The notes beneath the pieces were generated by a model. It searched no databases, was not told the DNA's origin, and worked only from the letters and a program-made list of their open reading frames with translations. DNA of 64,000 nucleotides from an uncultured Rubrobacteraceae bacterium. GTDB lineage: Bacteria; Actinomycetota; Rubrobacteria; Rubrobacterales; Rubrobacteraceae. Location: positions 1-64,000 of the forward strand of contig CADCVF010000030.1 in assembly GCA_902806095.1 (NCBI GenBank). The letters are read 5' to 3'. Shown here in pieces: positions 16,625 to 26,418 of the stretch. A program made the translations under genes and the position numbers. Each line of letters opens with the position of its first letter. The stretch's first letter is position 1.

Positions 16625-19600
16625 CTACACCGTCGGGGTCCATCTCGGGGCCCTGAGGAGGCCGAGGTCGAGCAGGTCGTAGCGCCCGCCGGGTTGGGGC
16701 GAGGTGGGGATATCAGGACCATGCCACATCGGTATCCATGCTCGCCCACGCGGGCGCTTCGGATCGTGCCAGGGGCCGAGGAGGTTCTTGGGGAGACCTA
16801 CGACCCGCAGGGTGAGGGGCCCATCTCCCTCTATGGGCACCTCGTAGGGAGGCTCCCACAGCCGTGCTACGACCCTACCGTTCTGCTCGACGATGAGGAA
16901 CGAGCCGTGCCAGTCGTCATCGTTCAGGGAGAGGACGCCTCGGCTACTCTCTTCGGGTAGCCGGAAGACGTAGGCTACCTCGCGGTCGTAGAACGGGTGG
17001 CCCTGTCGTCGCCAAGAGCCGAGGCTTAGGGGTTGCGGCGGCGTGAGGCGGAAGCCGGGGTCGCTCTCTTTGCAGGAGAAGTTCCCGAGGAGGTAGATGC
17101 CTTCGATCTCCCGCCGCACGTCGAAAGGACGGCCGTCGAGCTCCACAACGTTCTCGCCTGGCACGAGAAGAGCCCCGACCTCCGTGGTTCTCGTATGGTC
17201 GTCCAGCCACCGCTCGCCAAGGGTGAGATCTACACTCTGTCCGTTGACCTTCGCCGCCCACAGCTCGGGCGTCTCGATCGCCAGCCGGATCCCTGCCGGG
17301 TCGAGATCTTCTGAGATCGTGATGCGGTAGCGCACGGTCCCACCGCTCCCCTGTGGCATCGTCTCGTTGCGGGCCAGGATCTGGTCACGGTACTGGATGG
17401 TCGCCATCCACCCGTTGGTCTCCATACCGTGGGCGGCCCACAGCGCTTCGTTCGCGGCGTAGACGTGCTCAGGCTCCCTGACCTCGCCGCTAATCTGGAG
17501 CTCGCAGTGGTCGACGACCAGGACGTTGGGTCCTATCCGCTCCACGCTCTCTGACTCCAGCTCCGTTTGCCCTTGCCGGGCATGAAACTCGAGAGGACGG
17601 TCTTCTGCCGGCGCTTCCTCGTCGGTGGCCCACAATACCGTGGCCGCCCGCGCCCCGAGCCGCAACCTGCTCCTGAGATGACCTGTGCCCCTCGTCGTCT
17701 CCAGCGGGTAAAGAGCGCCGGTCGAGGGATCGAGCTCATAGAGACGGTCTCTTGTGGTCTCCATCTCGAATCCGCTGTCCAGCGGCTCAGAGGAGGAGTT
17801 GACGACTATGAAGAGCTCGGCGTCGCCTTCCACCCTGCGCATGTGCGCGAGGCCAGTTCCTGGCGGGTTGTCGAACTTCAACCGTGCGGGCACTTGTCCG
17901 AGCACGGCCTCGACAAGCGCCTCTCTGTCGGGGAACCAGCGGCAGTTGTCCTGGAATCGGCGTTCCCACTGCTCCAGGAGATCCGAGCTCCGGCCGTCGA
18001 CCGTGATCTCCTCCGGACGTAAGCCATAGAGGAGACCCCCGGCAGCCAGATATTCTCCGAGCATCTCCGCGGTAGCATTCCTCAGATTCGTCATACGCGG
18101 TGGCCAGACTACGACCCCGTACCGCTGCTCTCCGACGATGAGCCTATCGCCCTCCGTCCTGCCGAACTCTTCCATCACGTACTCGTCGCCGAGGTCGAAG
18201 TCAGCCTGGGCGTCACTCAGGTCCTGGGCGAGCTCACCGAAATCGCGCTGGAGATCCAGGACACTCGCTATCGCCCTGGTGAACTGCTCTTCCCCTGGCG
18301 GGGCGCCAGCGTTGTGCGAGGAGCCAACGTCCCTTTCAGGGATGCAGTCGGCTTTGCGAGAGAGGCAGTAGCCTGTGGTCAGGGGGTCGAGGACGAGTAT
18401 TCGCTGTTCGATCCAGCCGCGGTTCGAAACCCAGCAAAGCCTGCCAAGCTCGTCGTTGAGCGGGCGCAGGTGTTCGTAGGCGGGGCTGTGGTCGGAGAAG
18501 GTCTGTGGGTGGTCGGTCTTCCTCGTACCCCTGATGGTAAGAAACGAGAGGTGGGGGACGAGCAGGTTGACCCCGTGCACCACGAGCCAGCGCCCGATGC
18601 GGGACCAGTCCTCGGGTCTCGAGTCGTTCCCACCGGCGCCCCAGCTCTCGTCGATGACCCTCTCTTTGCCGAGCTGGTTGGCCACGGAGTGCACCTGGCG
18701 CAGATACATGAGGCCGTGAGGCTCCCTGCCGTCCTGACTCGGGTGGAAGTTCTGTATGTCGTGGAAGTCGTGCCCAGAGAGGAGGAATGTCTCCAGCATG
18801 TCCGTCCCTGGCCAGTGCATGTGGGCCAGCATGTGCACGTGCCCCGGCGTCGCGTAGGGGCACGGCCAGTCGTGCTCCAGGTAGTGTCCCGTGAGGGCCA
18901 CGCCGTGCTCCTCGCACCACCCTTCCATCGGCAGGGCCCAGTTCTCGACCCAGAGCTCGTGCATAAGGTCGTACAGGTCGAAGCGCACCCGCCCGTACTC
19001 GCCGACGTCGTAGAACACACTAGCCAGGCAGGGCCGCAGGTCGTAGCCCTTGCGCTGCCTGAACTGCCCGAGCAGGTAAGGGGTAACGTGCAGACCAGGG
19101 CTCCACGGGCCGTGTCCTTCCGCCGGGAGGTGCGGCTCGTCAGTGAACACGGCGGGGATCCCGTCCCACAACCCGCCGAGTTCCCGCCGGTAGGCTTCGT
19201 AAGTCGTCTGCAGAAAGGCCTCCGCGGTCCTGGGATCGAGCAGGCTCGGGTAGGCGGTGTCGCCGTGCCAGGCGAGCGGCTGCATGGAGTGCACGACGAA
19301 GGCGACCCAGCCAGAGGCGATCTCTCCCTTCTCCACCACCCGCCCAGGCCGCCCACCGTCCCACGAGTGCAGGGAAAGCCTGTCCTCGGGGACGCCGTCA
19401 GGACCTTCACCGAAGACGGCGCCGACATATCTGGTCCTGGCCTCGGGTACGCAGGCGGGGACGTGGCCGCCAGCGAATCCGCTCGGGTAGGAGTTCTCGT
19501 CGTATAGGTAGGGCACTAGCCCCAGGCGCAGGCACTCCTCGACAGCGTGACGCATCAGCCCGAACCACCGCGCCGAGAGGTACTCGGTTATCAGGCCGGG

Positions 19601-19774
19601 CCGCGGATGCAGGAAGACCCCACCGTATCCCGCCCGCTCGTGACCCTCAAGCACACGTGTAATGCGTGCCTCACCGGCCTCTCCTTCGTGCTCGTCGTTG
19701 AAGACCAGCAGCGGGGCAGGCCCGTAATCCGCAGGCGGCGAGCGGAAAGCTCCTGGCAAAGATCCCTCATCCAT
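16625..19774 (-). CDS. Large glycoside hydrolase, GH106-like (putative alpha-L-rhamnosidase)
   Basis: This protein of about 1049 residues starts with YGPAPLLVFNDEHE and YGGVFLHPRPGLITEYLS, then YLYDENSYPSGFAGGHV. That order (active-site entry, GGFFIHPR-like strand, YDE..PSGYAGG) is the pattern I know from GH106-type hydrolases. The middle has barrel segments, and the C-terminal third has beta-sandwich modules. No signal peptide is seen, so it would act inside the cell on imported rhamnosides. I chose the ATG at 19774; a GTG at 19810 would add 12 residues. It is divergent from the DeoR regulator at the edge of the rhamnose locus. Confidence 0.65.
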   Translation of the reverse strand: MDEGSLPGAFRSPPADYGPAPLLVFNDEHEGEAGEARITRVLEGHERAGYGGVFLHPRPGLITEYLSARWFGLMRHAVEECLRLGLVPYLYDENSYPSGFAGGHVPACVPEARTRYVGAVFGEGPDGVPEDRLSLHSWDGGRPGRVVEKGEIASGWVAFVVHSMQPLAWHGDTAYPSLLDPRTAEAFLQTTYEAYRRELGGLWDGIPAVFTDEPHLPAEGHGPWSPGLHVTPYLLGQFRQRKGYDLRPCLASVFYDVGEYGRVRFDLYDLMHELWVENWALPMEGWCEEHGVALTGHYLEHDWPCPYATPGHVHMLAHMHWPGTDMLETFLLSGHDFHDIQNFHPSQDGREPHGLMYLRQVHSVANQLGKERVIDESWGAGGNDSRPEDWSRIGRWLVVHGVNLLVPHLSFLTIRGTRKTDHPQTFSDHSPAYEHLRPLNDELGRLCWVSNRGWIEQRILVLDPLTTGYCLSRKADCIPERDVGSSHNAGAPPGEEQFTRAIASVLDLQRDFGELAQDLSDAQADFDLGDEYVMEEFGRTEGDRLIVGEQRYGVVVWPPRMTNLRNATAEMLGEYLAAGGLLYGLRPEEITVDGRSSDLLEQWERRFQDNCRWFPDREALVEAVLGQVPARLKFDNPPGTGLAHMRRVEGDAELFIVVNSSSEPLDSGFEMETTRDRLYELDPSTGALYPLETTRGTGHLRSRLRLGARAATVLWATDEEAPAEDRPLEFHARQGQTELESESVERIGPNVLVVDHCELQISGEVREPEHVYAANEALWAAHGMETNGWMATIQYRDQILARNETMPQGSGGTVRYRITISEDLDPAGIRLAIETPELWAAKVNGQSVDLTLGERWLDDHTRTTEVGALLVPGENVVELDGRPFDVRREIEGIYLLGNFSCKESDPGFRLTPPQPLSLGSWRRQGHPFYDREVAYVFRLPEESSRGVLSLNDDDWHGSFLIVEQNGRVVARLWEPPYEVPIEGDGPLTLRVVGLPKNLLGPWHDPKRPRGRAWIPMWHGPDIPTSPQPGGRYDLLDLGLLRAPRWTPTV

Positions 19775-19916
19775 CCCGTTCCCTCTCCATACGTCCTCTC
19801 CAATCCTCACCCTACCTTAACCGACCACCACCCCAGCGTGAAGTACCTGCTCCAGGCTTGCATCGAACTGAAGCCTCCGTTACAGTGTGAGCGGGCTAAG
19901 GAAGGATCTGAGCGGT

Positions 19917-19950
19917 TTGGAACGAAAGCTGTTCGATCGATCATATTATG
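19917..19950 (+). promoter_or_regulatory. Possible deoR promoter with inverted repeat, leaderless start
   Basis: TTGGAA (19917) and a weak ATCATA 17 bases later place transcription start near the ATG at 19948. No Shine-Dalgarno precedes that ATG, so a leaderless mRNA is possible. GAAC-N7-GTTC at 19920-19934 is an inverted repeat between the two promoter elements and could be the repressor site. Confidence 0.3.
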
Positions 19951-20733
19951 ACGGAAAAACGCGCAGATTTACCTGAGCAACGTCAGCAGCGGATAGCGAT
20001 GCTCGTGCGCGAGTCGGGTAGCGCCACGGTGTCTGGGCTGGAGAAGGAGCTTGGCATCTCGGCGGCGACTGCGAGGCGGGATCTCGCGGTGCTCGAACGT
20101 CAAGGGAAGGTCAAGAGGACCCACGGTGGAGCTGTTCCGCCCGGACTCACGCAGCACGAAGATTCCTTCCAGCAGCGGTTGGGCGAGGCGGTCGAGCAGA
20201 AGAAACGTCTGGCCCGCGTCGCCGCGGCGCTGCTAGAGGTGGATGAGACCGTGTTTATCGACTCGTCGACCACGGCATATTTCGCGGCGCAGCGCATCCT
20301 TGCCGGCACGTCGGGCGTCACCTGCCTGACCAACCTGGTGCCGGTAATGGACCTCTTCTCCACCGCGGATCCATCGGGGGCGAGCATGGTGGGGCTGGGA
20401 GGAATCTTCCGTGCGCTCACCCTCTCGTTCGTGGGACCGTGCACTATACACACGATCGAGTCTTACATGGCAGACAGGGCCTTCTTGAGCGTCAAGGGGA
20501 TCACATCCGAGGGATATCTCACTGACATCAATCCGCTCGAAGCCGAGGTCAAGAAGGCGATGATCCGGCACGCCGAGAGGCCCGTGTTGCTCGTGGACGG
20601 CAGGAAGTTCGAGCAGAGGGGGTTCAGCGTCATCGCCCACGTCTCGGAGGTCAGCCTGGTGGTGACGGCCGACGCCCACCGGTCGCACGTCGAGGCTCTC
20701 GAGGATCTCGGGGTGGAAGTGCAGAGCGTATGA
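19948..20733 (+). CDS. DeoR/GlpR family transcriptional regulator of the rhamnose locus
   Basis: This 261-residue protein has an N-terminal DeoR helix-turn-helix (ELGISAATARRDLAVLERQG, about residues 33-52, with the typical RTHGGAV wing). A C-terminal DeoRC sensor domain follows, with FIDSSTTAYFAAQ and DRAFLSVKGI as sugar-phosphate pocket elements. It is divergent from the GH106-like gene and upstream of the MFS, rhamnosidase and rha genes. By family and context it probably represses the locus and responds to a rhamnose-derived phosphate; the effector is inferred. Confidence 0.88.
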   Translation: MTEKRADLPEQRQQRIAMLVRESGSATVSGLEKELGISAATARRDLAVLERQGKVKRTHGGAVPPGLTQHEDSFQQRLGEAVEQKKRLARVAAALLEVDETVFIDSSTTAYFAAQRILAGTSGVTCLTNLVPVMDLFSTADPSGASMVGLGGIFRALTLSFVGPCTIHTIESYMADRAFLSVKGITSEGYLTDINPLEAEVKKAMIRHAERPVLLVDGRKFEQRGFSVIAHVSEVSLVVTADAHRSHVEALEDLGVEVQSV

Positions 20734-20821
20734 GAAGGGGAGGCCGAAGAGAGGAAGCGTTGCGACGGAGATAGGGGACGTTGGACGGGAGCGACGATCA
20801 GGAGGAGGCTCTATCTAGATC

Positions 20822-22198
20822 ATGGCTACTTCGGAAGAGGATGTAAACAGGCAACACGAGGACGACAGCCACGTCACGGGCCAGCAATGGAGGTGGACTA
20901 TTCTGGCTGGCATGGCGTCCTACCTGGACGCCGGGTCCATCGTCGCGCTCGCCGTCGGCCTCGCGCTGTGGCAGGAGTATCTCGGCATGAGCAGCACCAC
21001 TGTGGGACTGCTCGCGGCTCTGGGCCCTAATGCCTTCGGGGCTGCGATAGGAGCCCTGATCGGGGGTCGGCTCGGTGATCTATTCGGCCGCAAGCGCATC
21101 TACCAGTACGACCTGCTCGTCTATGCCTTCGGCATCCTGTTGGTGGTCTTCGCGGTCAACCTGCCGATGCTCATTACTGGAACCTTCATAGTGGGCCTCG
21201 CGGTAGGCGCCGACGTGCCGACCTCGCTCGCGTTGATCGGCGAGTTCTCGCCCAGCAAAGCCCGGGGCAGACTCATGGGCCTCAGCCAGGTAGCCTGGAG
21301 TCTCGGCCCGATAGTCGCATTCGTGCTGGCGTTCGCGCTCTCGTCGTATGGCGTGCTCGGGAATAGGATAATCTTCGCCCACCTGTTCGTGGTCGCGATA
21401 GTCACGTGGGCCCTCAGGCGGGGCATGGTTGAGTCAGCCCGCTGGACAGCCGCCTCGGGGGCTGGCGAAGCGGAGCGCTCCTCTGACCCCGAAGCGCAGC
21501 CCGAGGAGGCGTCGGTTCCGGCCGATCCGCTCGCCGCCAGCCGGCTGCGCGGCCTGTTCTCCGGGCCGACCCTCTCAGCGATATTGTTTACCACCACCGT
21601 GTATCTGTTCTGGAACCTGGCTGCGGGGACCTTCGGCGTCTTCCTGCCCTACATCTTGAGGACCCTGGGGGCGCAGAGCCAGGCGGCCAGCGTCGCCATG
21701 TCGTGTGCCAGCTTCGTCCTCACCGTGCTCGGCGTCGTCCTGGTCTTCATGCCGTTCAGCGACCGCAGCCATAGTGCCCGGCGCCTGATGTGGGGCGTTG
21801 GGGCCGTCATGCAGGTAGGCGCCTTCGCCCTCGCCGTTATCTTCCCGTTCACGACCCCGGTGGCCCTCGCCCTGATCCTCCTCTTCGGCTTCGGGGGGGC
21901 GCTGGCGGGAGAACCATTCTACAAGACGTGGTCACAGGAACTGTTCCCCACCATGCTCAGGACGACGGCACAGGGGCTCACGTTCGGGGTTGCCCGCTTT
22001 TTCCTCGGCATCTGGAGCTTCTTCGTGCCCGTGCTTGCGTCGCTGAGCATCAGACCCGTGGCCCTGATACTCATGATCTTCCTCACCATCAGCGGCGTGG
22101 TCGGCTACTTCTTCATGCCTAATACCGCGGGTAAGTCGCTGGAGGAGATCGAAGCCGAACGTAGCGGCAGTCCGGCGCGCGAGCGGGCTACGGCCTGA
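20822..22198 (+). CDS. MFS sugar transporter
   Basis: This 458-residue major facilitator protein has twelve membrane segments. The loop between helices 2 and 3 reads GGRLGDLFGRKRIY, the family signature, and the C-terminal half has a second set of six helices after a cytoplasmic linker (about residues 205-235). SYLDAGSIVALAVGLALW and VGADVPTSLALIGEF resemble sugar/inositol symporters. Its stop is three bases before the GH78 rhamnosidase start, so the pair is co-expressed. It may import rhamnosides or rhamnose in parallel with the ABC system. Confidence 0.82.
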   Translation: MATSEEDVNRQHEDDSHVTGQQWRWTILAGMASYLDAGSIVALAVGLALWQEYLGMSSTTVGLLAALGPNAFGAAIGALIGGRLGDLFGRKRIYQYDLLVYAFGILLVVFAVNLPMLITGTFIVGLAVGADVPTSLALIGEFSPSKARGRLMGLSQVAWSLGPIVAFVLAFALSSYGVLGNRIIFAHLFVVAIVTWALRRGMVESARWTAASGAGEAERSSDPEAQPEEASVPADPLAASRLRGLFSGPTLSAILFTTTVYLFWNLAAGTFGVFLPYILRTLGAQSQAASVAMSCASFVLTVLGVVLVFMPFSDRSHSARRLMWGVGAVMQVGAFALAVIFPFTTPVALALILLFGFGGALAGEPFYKTWSQELFPTMLRTTAQGLTFGVARFFLGIWSFFVPVLASLSIRPVALILMIFLTISGVVGYFFMPNTAGKSLEEIEAERSGSPARERATA

Positions 22199-22201
22199 CA
22201 G

Positions 22202-24919
22202 ATGGCCCAGTCAGAACTCAGGCCCGTAGGACTCAAGTGCGAGTATCGTGTTGCTCCCCTCGGCATCGACGAGAGATCGCCCAGGTTGAGCTGGACTCTA
22301 GAATCCGAGGGGCGGAACCAGAGGCAGTCTGCCTACAGCATACTGGTCGCGGGTAGCGAGGAGGACCTCGAAGCGGAGGGGAACCTCCTGTGGGACAGCG
22401 GCAGGGTGGAGTCGGGCCGCACCATCGGCGTCGAGTACGAGGGCGAGGCGCTCGGGTCCGGCGCGCAGTGCGTGTGGAAGGTTCGTGTCTGGGACGGGGC
22501 CGGCAACCCTTCGCCCTACGTGGGGCCTGCCGTCTTCGAGATAGGATTGCTAGAGAAGTCAGACTGGAAGGGAACCTGGATCTCCGCCGGCAAAGGTCCT
22601 GCTGGCGACATGGAACCCCCTTCAGGGGAAGAGTACGACGACCTGGCCAACGGACTCTCCCCCAGCCCTTACCTGCGCAAGGAATTCCTTCTGGACAAAC
22701 CGGTCCGCAGGGCGCGTCTCTACGCCACAGCCCGCGGCGTCTACGAACTGTACATAAACGGGAACAGGGTAGGAAACGACGTGCTAGCCCCAGGCTGGAC
22801 AGACTACGACAGGCGCCTCCAGTACCAGACCTACGACGTTACTCCACTGCTCGCGGAGGGCCAGAACGCCCTCGGCTCCGTCCTTGGCGACGGCTGGTTC
22901 GCCGGGTTCGTCGGGTTCGACCCCAAGCACAGGGGCGCCCTCTATGGTCCCAGTCCGCAGCTTCTCGCGCAGCTCAACGTCGAGTACGAGGACGGCACCA
23001 CAGAGAGTCTCGCGACCGACGGCTCGTGGGGGTGCTCGACGGGGCCGATCCACTTCTCCGACCTGCTCATGGGCGAGTCTTACGACGCCCGCAGGGAGAT
23101 GCCCGGCTGGGCCGAGCCAGGCTTCGACGACTCGGGGTGGTACGGGGTGGAGGCAGAGGAGATAGGGGACACCAACCTCGTCTCCCAGCCGGACGAGGGC
23201 ATCAGGGTCACAGAAGCGCTGCAAGCGACGTCCGTCACCGAGCCAGAGAGCGGCCGTTACGTGTTCGACCTGGGCAGGAACATGGTGGGGTGGGTGCGTC
23301 TGAAAGTCGAAGGTGAGGCAGGAACGGAGGTCACCCTGCGCTATGCCGAGGCCCTGAACCCCGACGGTACGATCTACACCACCAACCTGCGCTCAGCCAG
23401 GGCGACAGACCGCTACGTGCTTGGGGGCGATGGGGAGGAGATCTACGAGCCGCACTTCACGTTCCACGGCTTTCGGTACGTCGAGGTGACAGGCTACCCT
23501 GGTGAGCCACCGCTCGGGGTGATCACAGGCCGCGTCGTACATTCGGCAACGCCCCCTTCAGGGACTTTCGAGTGCTCGAGCTCTATGGTCAACAAGCTGC
23601 AGGAGAACATCGTCTGGGGCCAGCGCGGCAACTTCTTGAGCATTCCGACCGACTGCCCGCAGCGAGACGAGCGCCTCGGCTGGACGGGTGACGCGCAGGT
23701 CTTCGTGCGCACAGCCTCCTTCAACATGGACGTCGCCGCCTTCTTCGAGAAGTGGATGGTCGATGTCGAGGACGCACAGTCTCCCGAAGGCGCCTTCCCC
23801 GACGTGGCGCCATTGCTCCGGGGCTCGGGCTTGATCGACCTCAGGTGGGGCGCACCGGCCTGGGGTGACGCCGGGGTCATAGTGCCTTGGACGGTTTACC
23901 GTACCTACGCCGACGCGCGAATCGTCGAGCGCCACTACAGCGCCATGACCCGCTGGATGGAGTACCTCTACGAAGCCAATCCCGACCTGCTCCGCAAGAA
24001 CAGGATGGGCAACAACTACGGTGACTGGCTCTCCCCGAAAGGGGATCTCACGCCAAAGGACCTCCTCGCCACTGCCTACTGGGCCTACGACGCGAAGCTC
24101 ATGGCCGAGATGGCCGAGGCCATCGGCCGCCACGATGACGCAAAGAAGTACAGGGATCTGAACGAGAACATCAGAGCCGCCTTCAATGAGGCCTACGTTT
24201 CCTCCGACGGGCGAATACAGGGCGACACCCAGACGGGCTACCTCCTCGCCCTACACATGGACCTTCTGCCGGAAGGGCTCAGGTCCGCTGCAGCGGAACA
24301 CCTCGTGAGGACCATAGAGAGGGAGGACTGGCACCTCGCCACGGGCTTCGCCGGAGTAGGCTATCTGTGTCCCGTACTGACGGAGGCGGGCTACACGGAA
24401 GTCGCCTACCACCTGCTGGAGAACGAGACCTACCCTTCGTGGGGGTACACCGTAAAGAACGGGGCGACGACCATCTGGGAGCGCTGGGACGGCTGGACGG
24501 AGGCCGGCTTCCAGTCGCCGAACATGAACTCCTTCAACCACTACTCTCTAGGCTCCGTAGGCGAGTGGCTCTACCGTTACGTTGCTGGGATAGACCTCGA
24601 TCCCGACGGGGTCGGATACGAGCGCATACTCATCCGTCCGCGCCCCGGCGGCAGCCTGGCGCACGCGAAGGCCGAGTACGACTCGGTCCGCGGTAGGATC
24701 TCGAGCTCCTGGAAGATCGAAGGCGACAGGTTCCTCCTGGAGGTGCTCATCCCTCCCAATACCACGGCCACTGTCCACATGCCTTCCACGGACGATGTCT
24801 CGGAGGGTGGCAGGCCCCTGGATGAGGCTGGTGGTGTCGAGTTCCTAAGTACCGGCGAGGGGAAGACCGTTCTCTCCGTTGGATCCGGACGTTACGAGTT
24901 CGAGGGCAGGATGGCGTGA
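22202..24919 (+). CDS. Alpha-L-rhamnosidase, GH78
   Basis: This 905-residue enzyme has the full GH78 layout: N-terminal beta domains (LKCEYRVAPLGIDERSPRLS opens the family), the concanavalin-like domain with VGNDVLAPGWTDYDRRLQYQ, and an alpha/alpha barrel. The catalytic acid region is TDCPQRDERLGWTGDAQVF near residue 485. ATTIWERWDGW follows, and a C-terminal beta domain holds GVGYERILIRPRPGG. It hydrolyses terminal alpha-L-rhamnose from glycosides. No signal peptide is seen, so it acts on imported substrates. Its stop overlaps the rhamnulokinase GTG start. Confidence 0.93.
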   Translation: MAQSELRPVGLKCEYRVAPLGIDERSPRLSWTLESEGRNQRQSAYSILVAGSEEDLEAEGNLLWDSGRVESGRTIGVEYEGEALGSGAQCVWKVRVWDGAGNPSPYVGPAVFEIGLLEKSDWKGTWISAGKGPAGDMEPPSGEEYDDLANGLSPSPYLRKEFLLDKPVRRARLYATARGVYELYINGNRVGNDVLAPGWTDYDRRLQYQTYDVTPLLAEGQNALGSVLGDGWFAGFVGFDPKHRGALYGPSPQLLAQLNVEYEDGTTESLATDGSWGCSTGPIHFSDLLMGESYDARREMPGWAEPGFDDSGWYGVEAEEIGDTNLVSQPDEGIRVTEALQATSVTEPESGRYVFDLGRNMVGWVRLKVEGEAGTEVTLRYAEALNPDGTIYTTNLRSARATDRYVLGGDGEEIYEPHFTFHGFRYVEVTGYPGEPPLGVITGRVVHSATPPSGTFECSSSMVNKLQENIVWGQRGNFLSIPTDCPQRDERLGWTGDAQVFVRTASFNMDVAAFFEKWMVDVEDAQSPEGAFPDVAPLLRGSGLIDLRWGAPAWGDAGVIVPWTVYRTYADARIVERHYSAMTRWMEYLYEANPDLLRKNRMGNNYGDWLSPKGDLTPKDLLATAYWAYDAKLMAEMAEAIGRHDDAKKYRDLNENIRAAFNEAYVSSDGRIQGDTQTGYLLALHMDLLPEGLRSAAAEHLVRTIEREDWHLATGFAGVGYLCPVLTEAGYTEVAYHLLENETYPSWGYTVKNGATTIWERWDGWTEAGFQSPNMNSFNHYSLGSVGEWLYRYVAGIDLDPDGVGYERILIRPRPGGSLAHAKAEYDSVRGRISSSWKIEGDRFLLEVLIPPNTTATVHMPSTDDVSEGGRPLDEAGGVEFLSTGEGKTVLSVGSGRYEFEGRMA

Positions 24920-26418
24920 GGATGAGCGCCAGCTACCTCGCGGTCGACCTCGGCGCCGAGAGTGGACGCGTCGTGCTCGGGCGCTTCGACGGCGGACGGG
25001 TATCGCTGGAGGAGGTCCACCGCTTCCCGAACGCGGCGGTCAGGCTGCCCGACGGGTTGCACTGGGACGTTCTGCGGATACTCTCGGAGATCAAGGACGG
25101 GCTGGCGAGGGCCGTGCGGGAGGAGGAGATCGAGGGCGTCGGGGTAGACTCCTGGGGCGTTGACTTCGGGCTTCTGGACAGTGAAGGAGCGCTCGTCTCG
25201 AACCCTTACCACCACCGTGACGCGCGCACGGAAGGCATGATGGAGAAGGCCTTCGGGCTCGTGCCGAAGGAGGAGATCTACAACACCACAGGCATCCAGT
25301 TCCTCCCCATAAACACCCTCTACCAGCTCCTCGCTATGCGGGGATCTCCCCTGCTCGAGGCCGCCGAGACGATGCTCCTGATCCCCGACCTCATGAACTT
25401 CTGGCTTACCGGCGAGAAGGCCTGTGAGTACACCAACGCCACGACCACCCAGCTCTTCGATCTCGAAGAGGGCGGATGGTCCGAAGACCTCTTCGAGGCG
25501 ATGGATCTCCCTTCCCGCATCCTTGCGCCCATCGTCCAGCCAGCCACCGAACTGGGTCCCCTGCTCCCCGAGGTGGCGGAAGAAGTTGGTGCAGGGCCGC
25601 CCGTCTTCGCGGTCGCCTCCCACGACACAGCCTCGGCCGTAGTAGCGGTGCCCGCCGAAGGGGAGGACTTCGCCTACATCTCGAGCGGCACCTGGTCTCT
25701 CGTTGGGGTGGAGCTCTCCGGTCCCGTCGTAACCGAAGAAGGGCTGAGGGCCAATTTCACCAACGAGGGCGGATTCGGGGGAAAGACGCGCCTGTTGAAG
25801 AACGTCATGGGTCTGTGGTTGTTGCAGGAGTGCCGCAGGCAGTGGGCTAGGGAAGGTAAGGAGTACTCATACGAGGAGCTGGCACGCCTCGCCGAAGACG
25901 CGCCGCCCGCCGGCCCGCTCGTCGACCCCGACCATCCTGTGTTCCTGGCGCCCGGCGACATGGCCTCGCGCATCCGGAGCTTCTGTGAGGAGACCGGACA
26001 GAGGCCGCCAGAAGAGCCCGCTGCGGTGGCGCGGTGCGTCTTCGAGAGCCTGGTGCTCAAGTACAGGCACGCTATAGAACAAGCAGAGAGCCTGGCCGGC
26101 CGGGCCATCGGGACGGTCAACGTCGTTGGTGGAGGATCTCAGAACTCGCTCCTCTGCCAGCTTACCTCGGACGCGACGCGACGTCCTGTGCTGGCTGGGC
26201 CCGTCGAGGCTACGGCGTTAGGGAACCTCATGGTCCAGGTTCACGCCCGAGGACACCTGGCTTCGTTGGAGGAGATAAGAGAGACCGTACGCCGCTCGGT
26301 TGAGGTGCAAGAGTACGAGCCGCAGGGCAGAGAGGACGGATGGCAAGAGGCTTACGAGAACCTGCAAGGCCTTATCGGGGCCGCGCCGCGGCTGGATCGG
26401 GAAGGGGAGGACACTTGA
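24916..26418 (+). CDS. rhaB: Rhamnulokinase
   Basis: This 500-residue FGGY-family kinase begins SYLAVDLGAESGRVVLGRF, the rhamnulokinase form of the ATP-binding loop. GVDSWGVDFGLLD, NPYHHRDART and YISSGTWSLVGVEL are characteristic of RhaB. VVGGGSQNSLLCQLTSDATR is the second nucleotide motif. It phosphorylates L-rhamnulose to rhamnulose 1-phosphate in the cytoplasm. A GTG at 24916 overlaps the preceding stop; the ATG at 24922 is an equally good start. The stop overlaps the ABC ATPase start as TTGA. Confidence 0.93.
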   Translation: MRMSASYLAVDLGAESGRVVLGRFDGGRVSLEEVHRFPNAAVRLPDGLHWDVLRILSEIKDGLARAVREEEIEGVGVDSWGVDFGLLDSEGALVSNPYHHRDARTEGMMEKAFGLVPKEEIYNTTGIQFLPINTLYQLLAMRGSPLLEAAETMLLIPDLMNFWLTGEKACEYTNATTTQLFDLEEGGWSEDLFEAMDLPSRILAPIVQPATELGPLLPEVAEEVGAGPPVFAVASHDTASAVVAVPAEGEDFAYISSGTWSLVGVELSGPVVTEEGLRANFTNEGGFGGKTRLLKNVMGLWLLQECRRQWAREGKEYSYEELARLAEDAPPAGPLVDPDHPVFLAPGDMASRIRSFCEETGQRPPEEPAAVARCVFESLVLKYRHAIEQAESLAGRAIGTVNVVGGGSQNSLLCQLTSDATRRPVLAGPVEATALGNLMVQVHARGHLASLEEIRETVRRSVEVQEYEPQGREDGWQEAYENLQGLIGAAPRLDREGEDT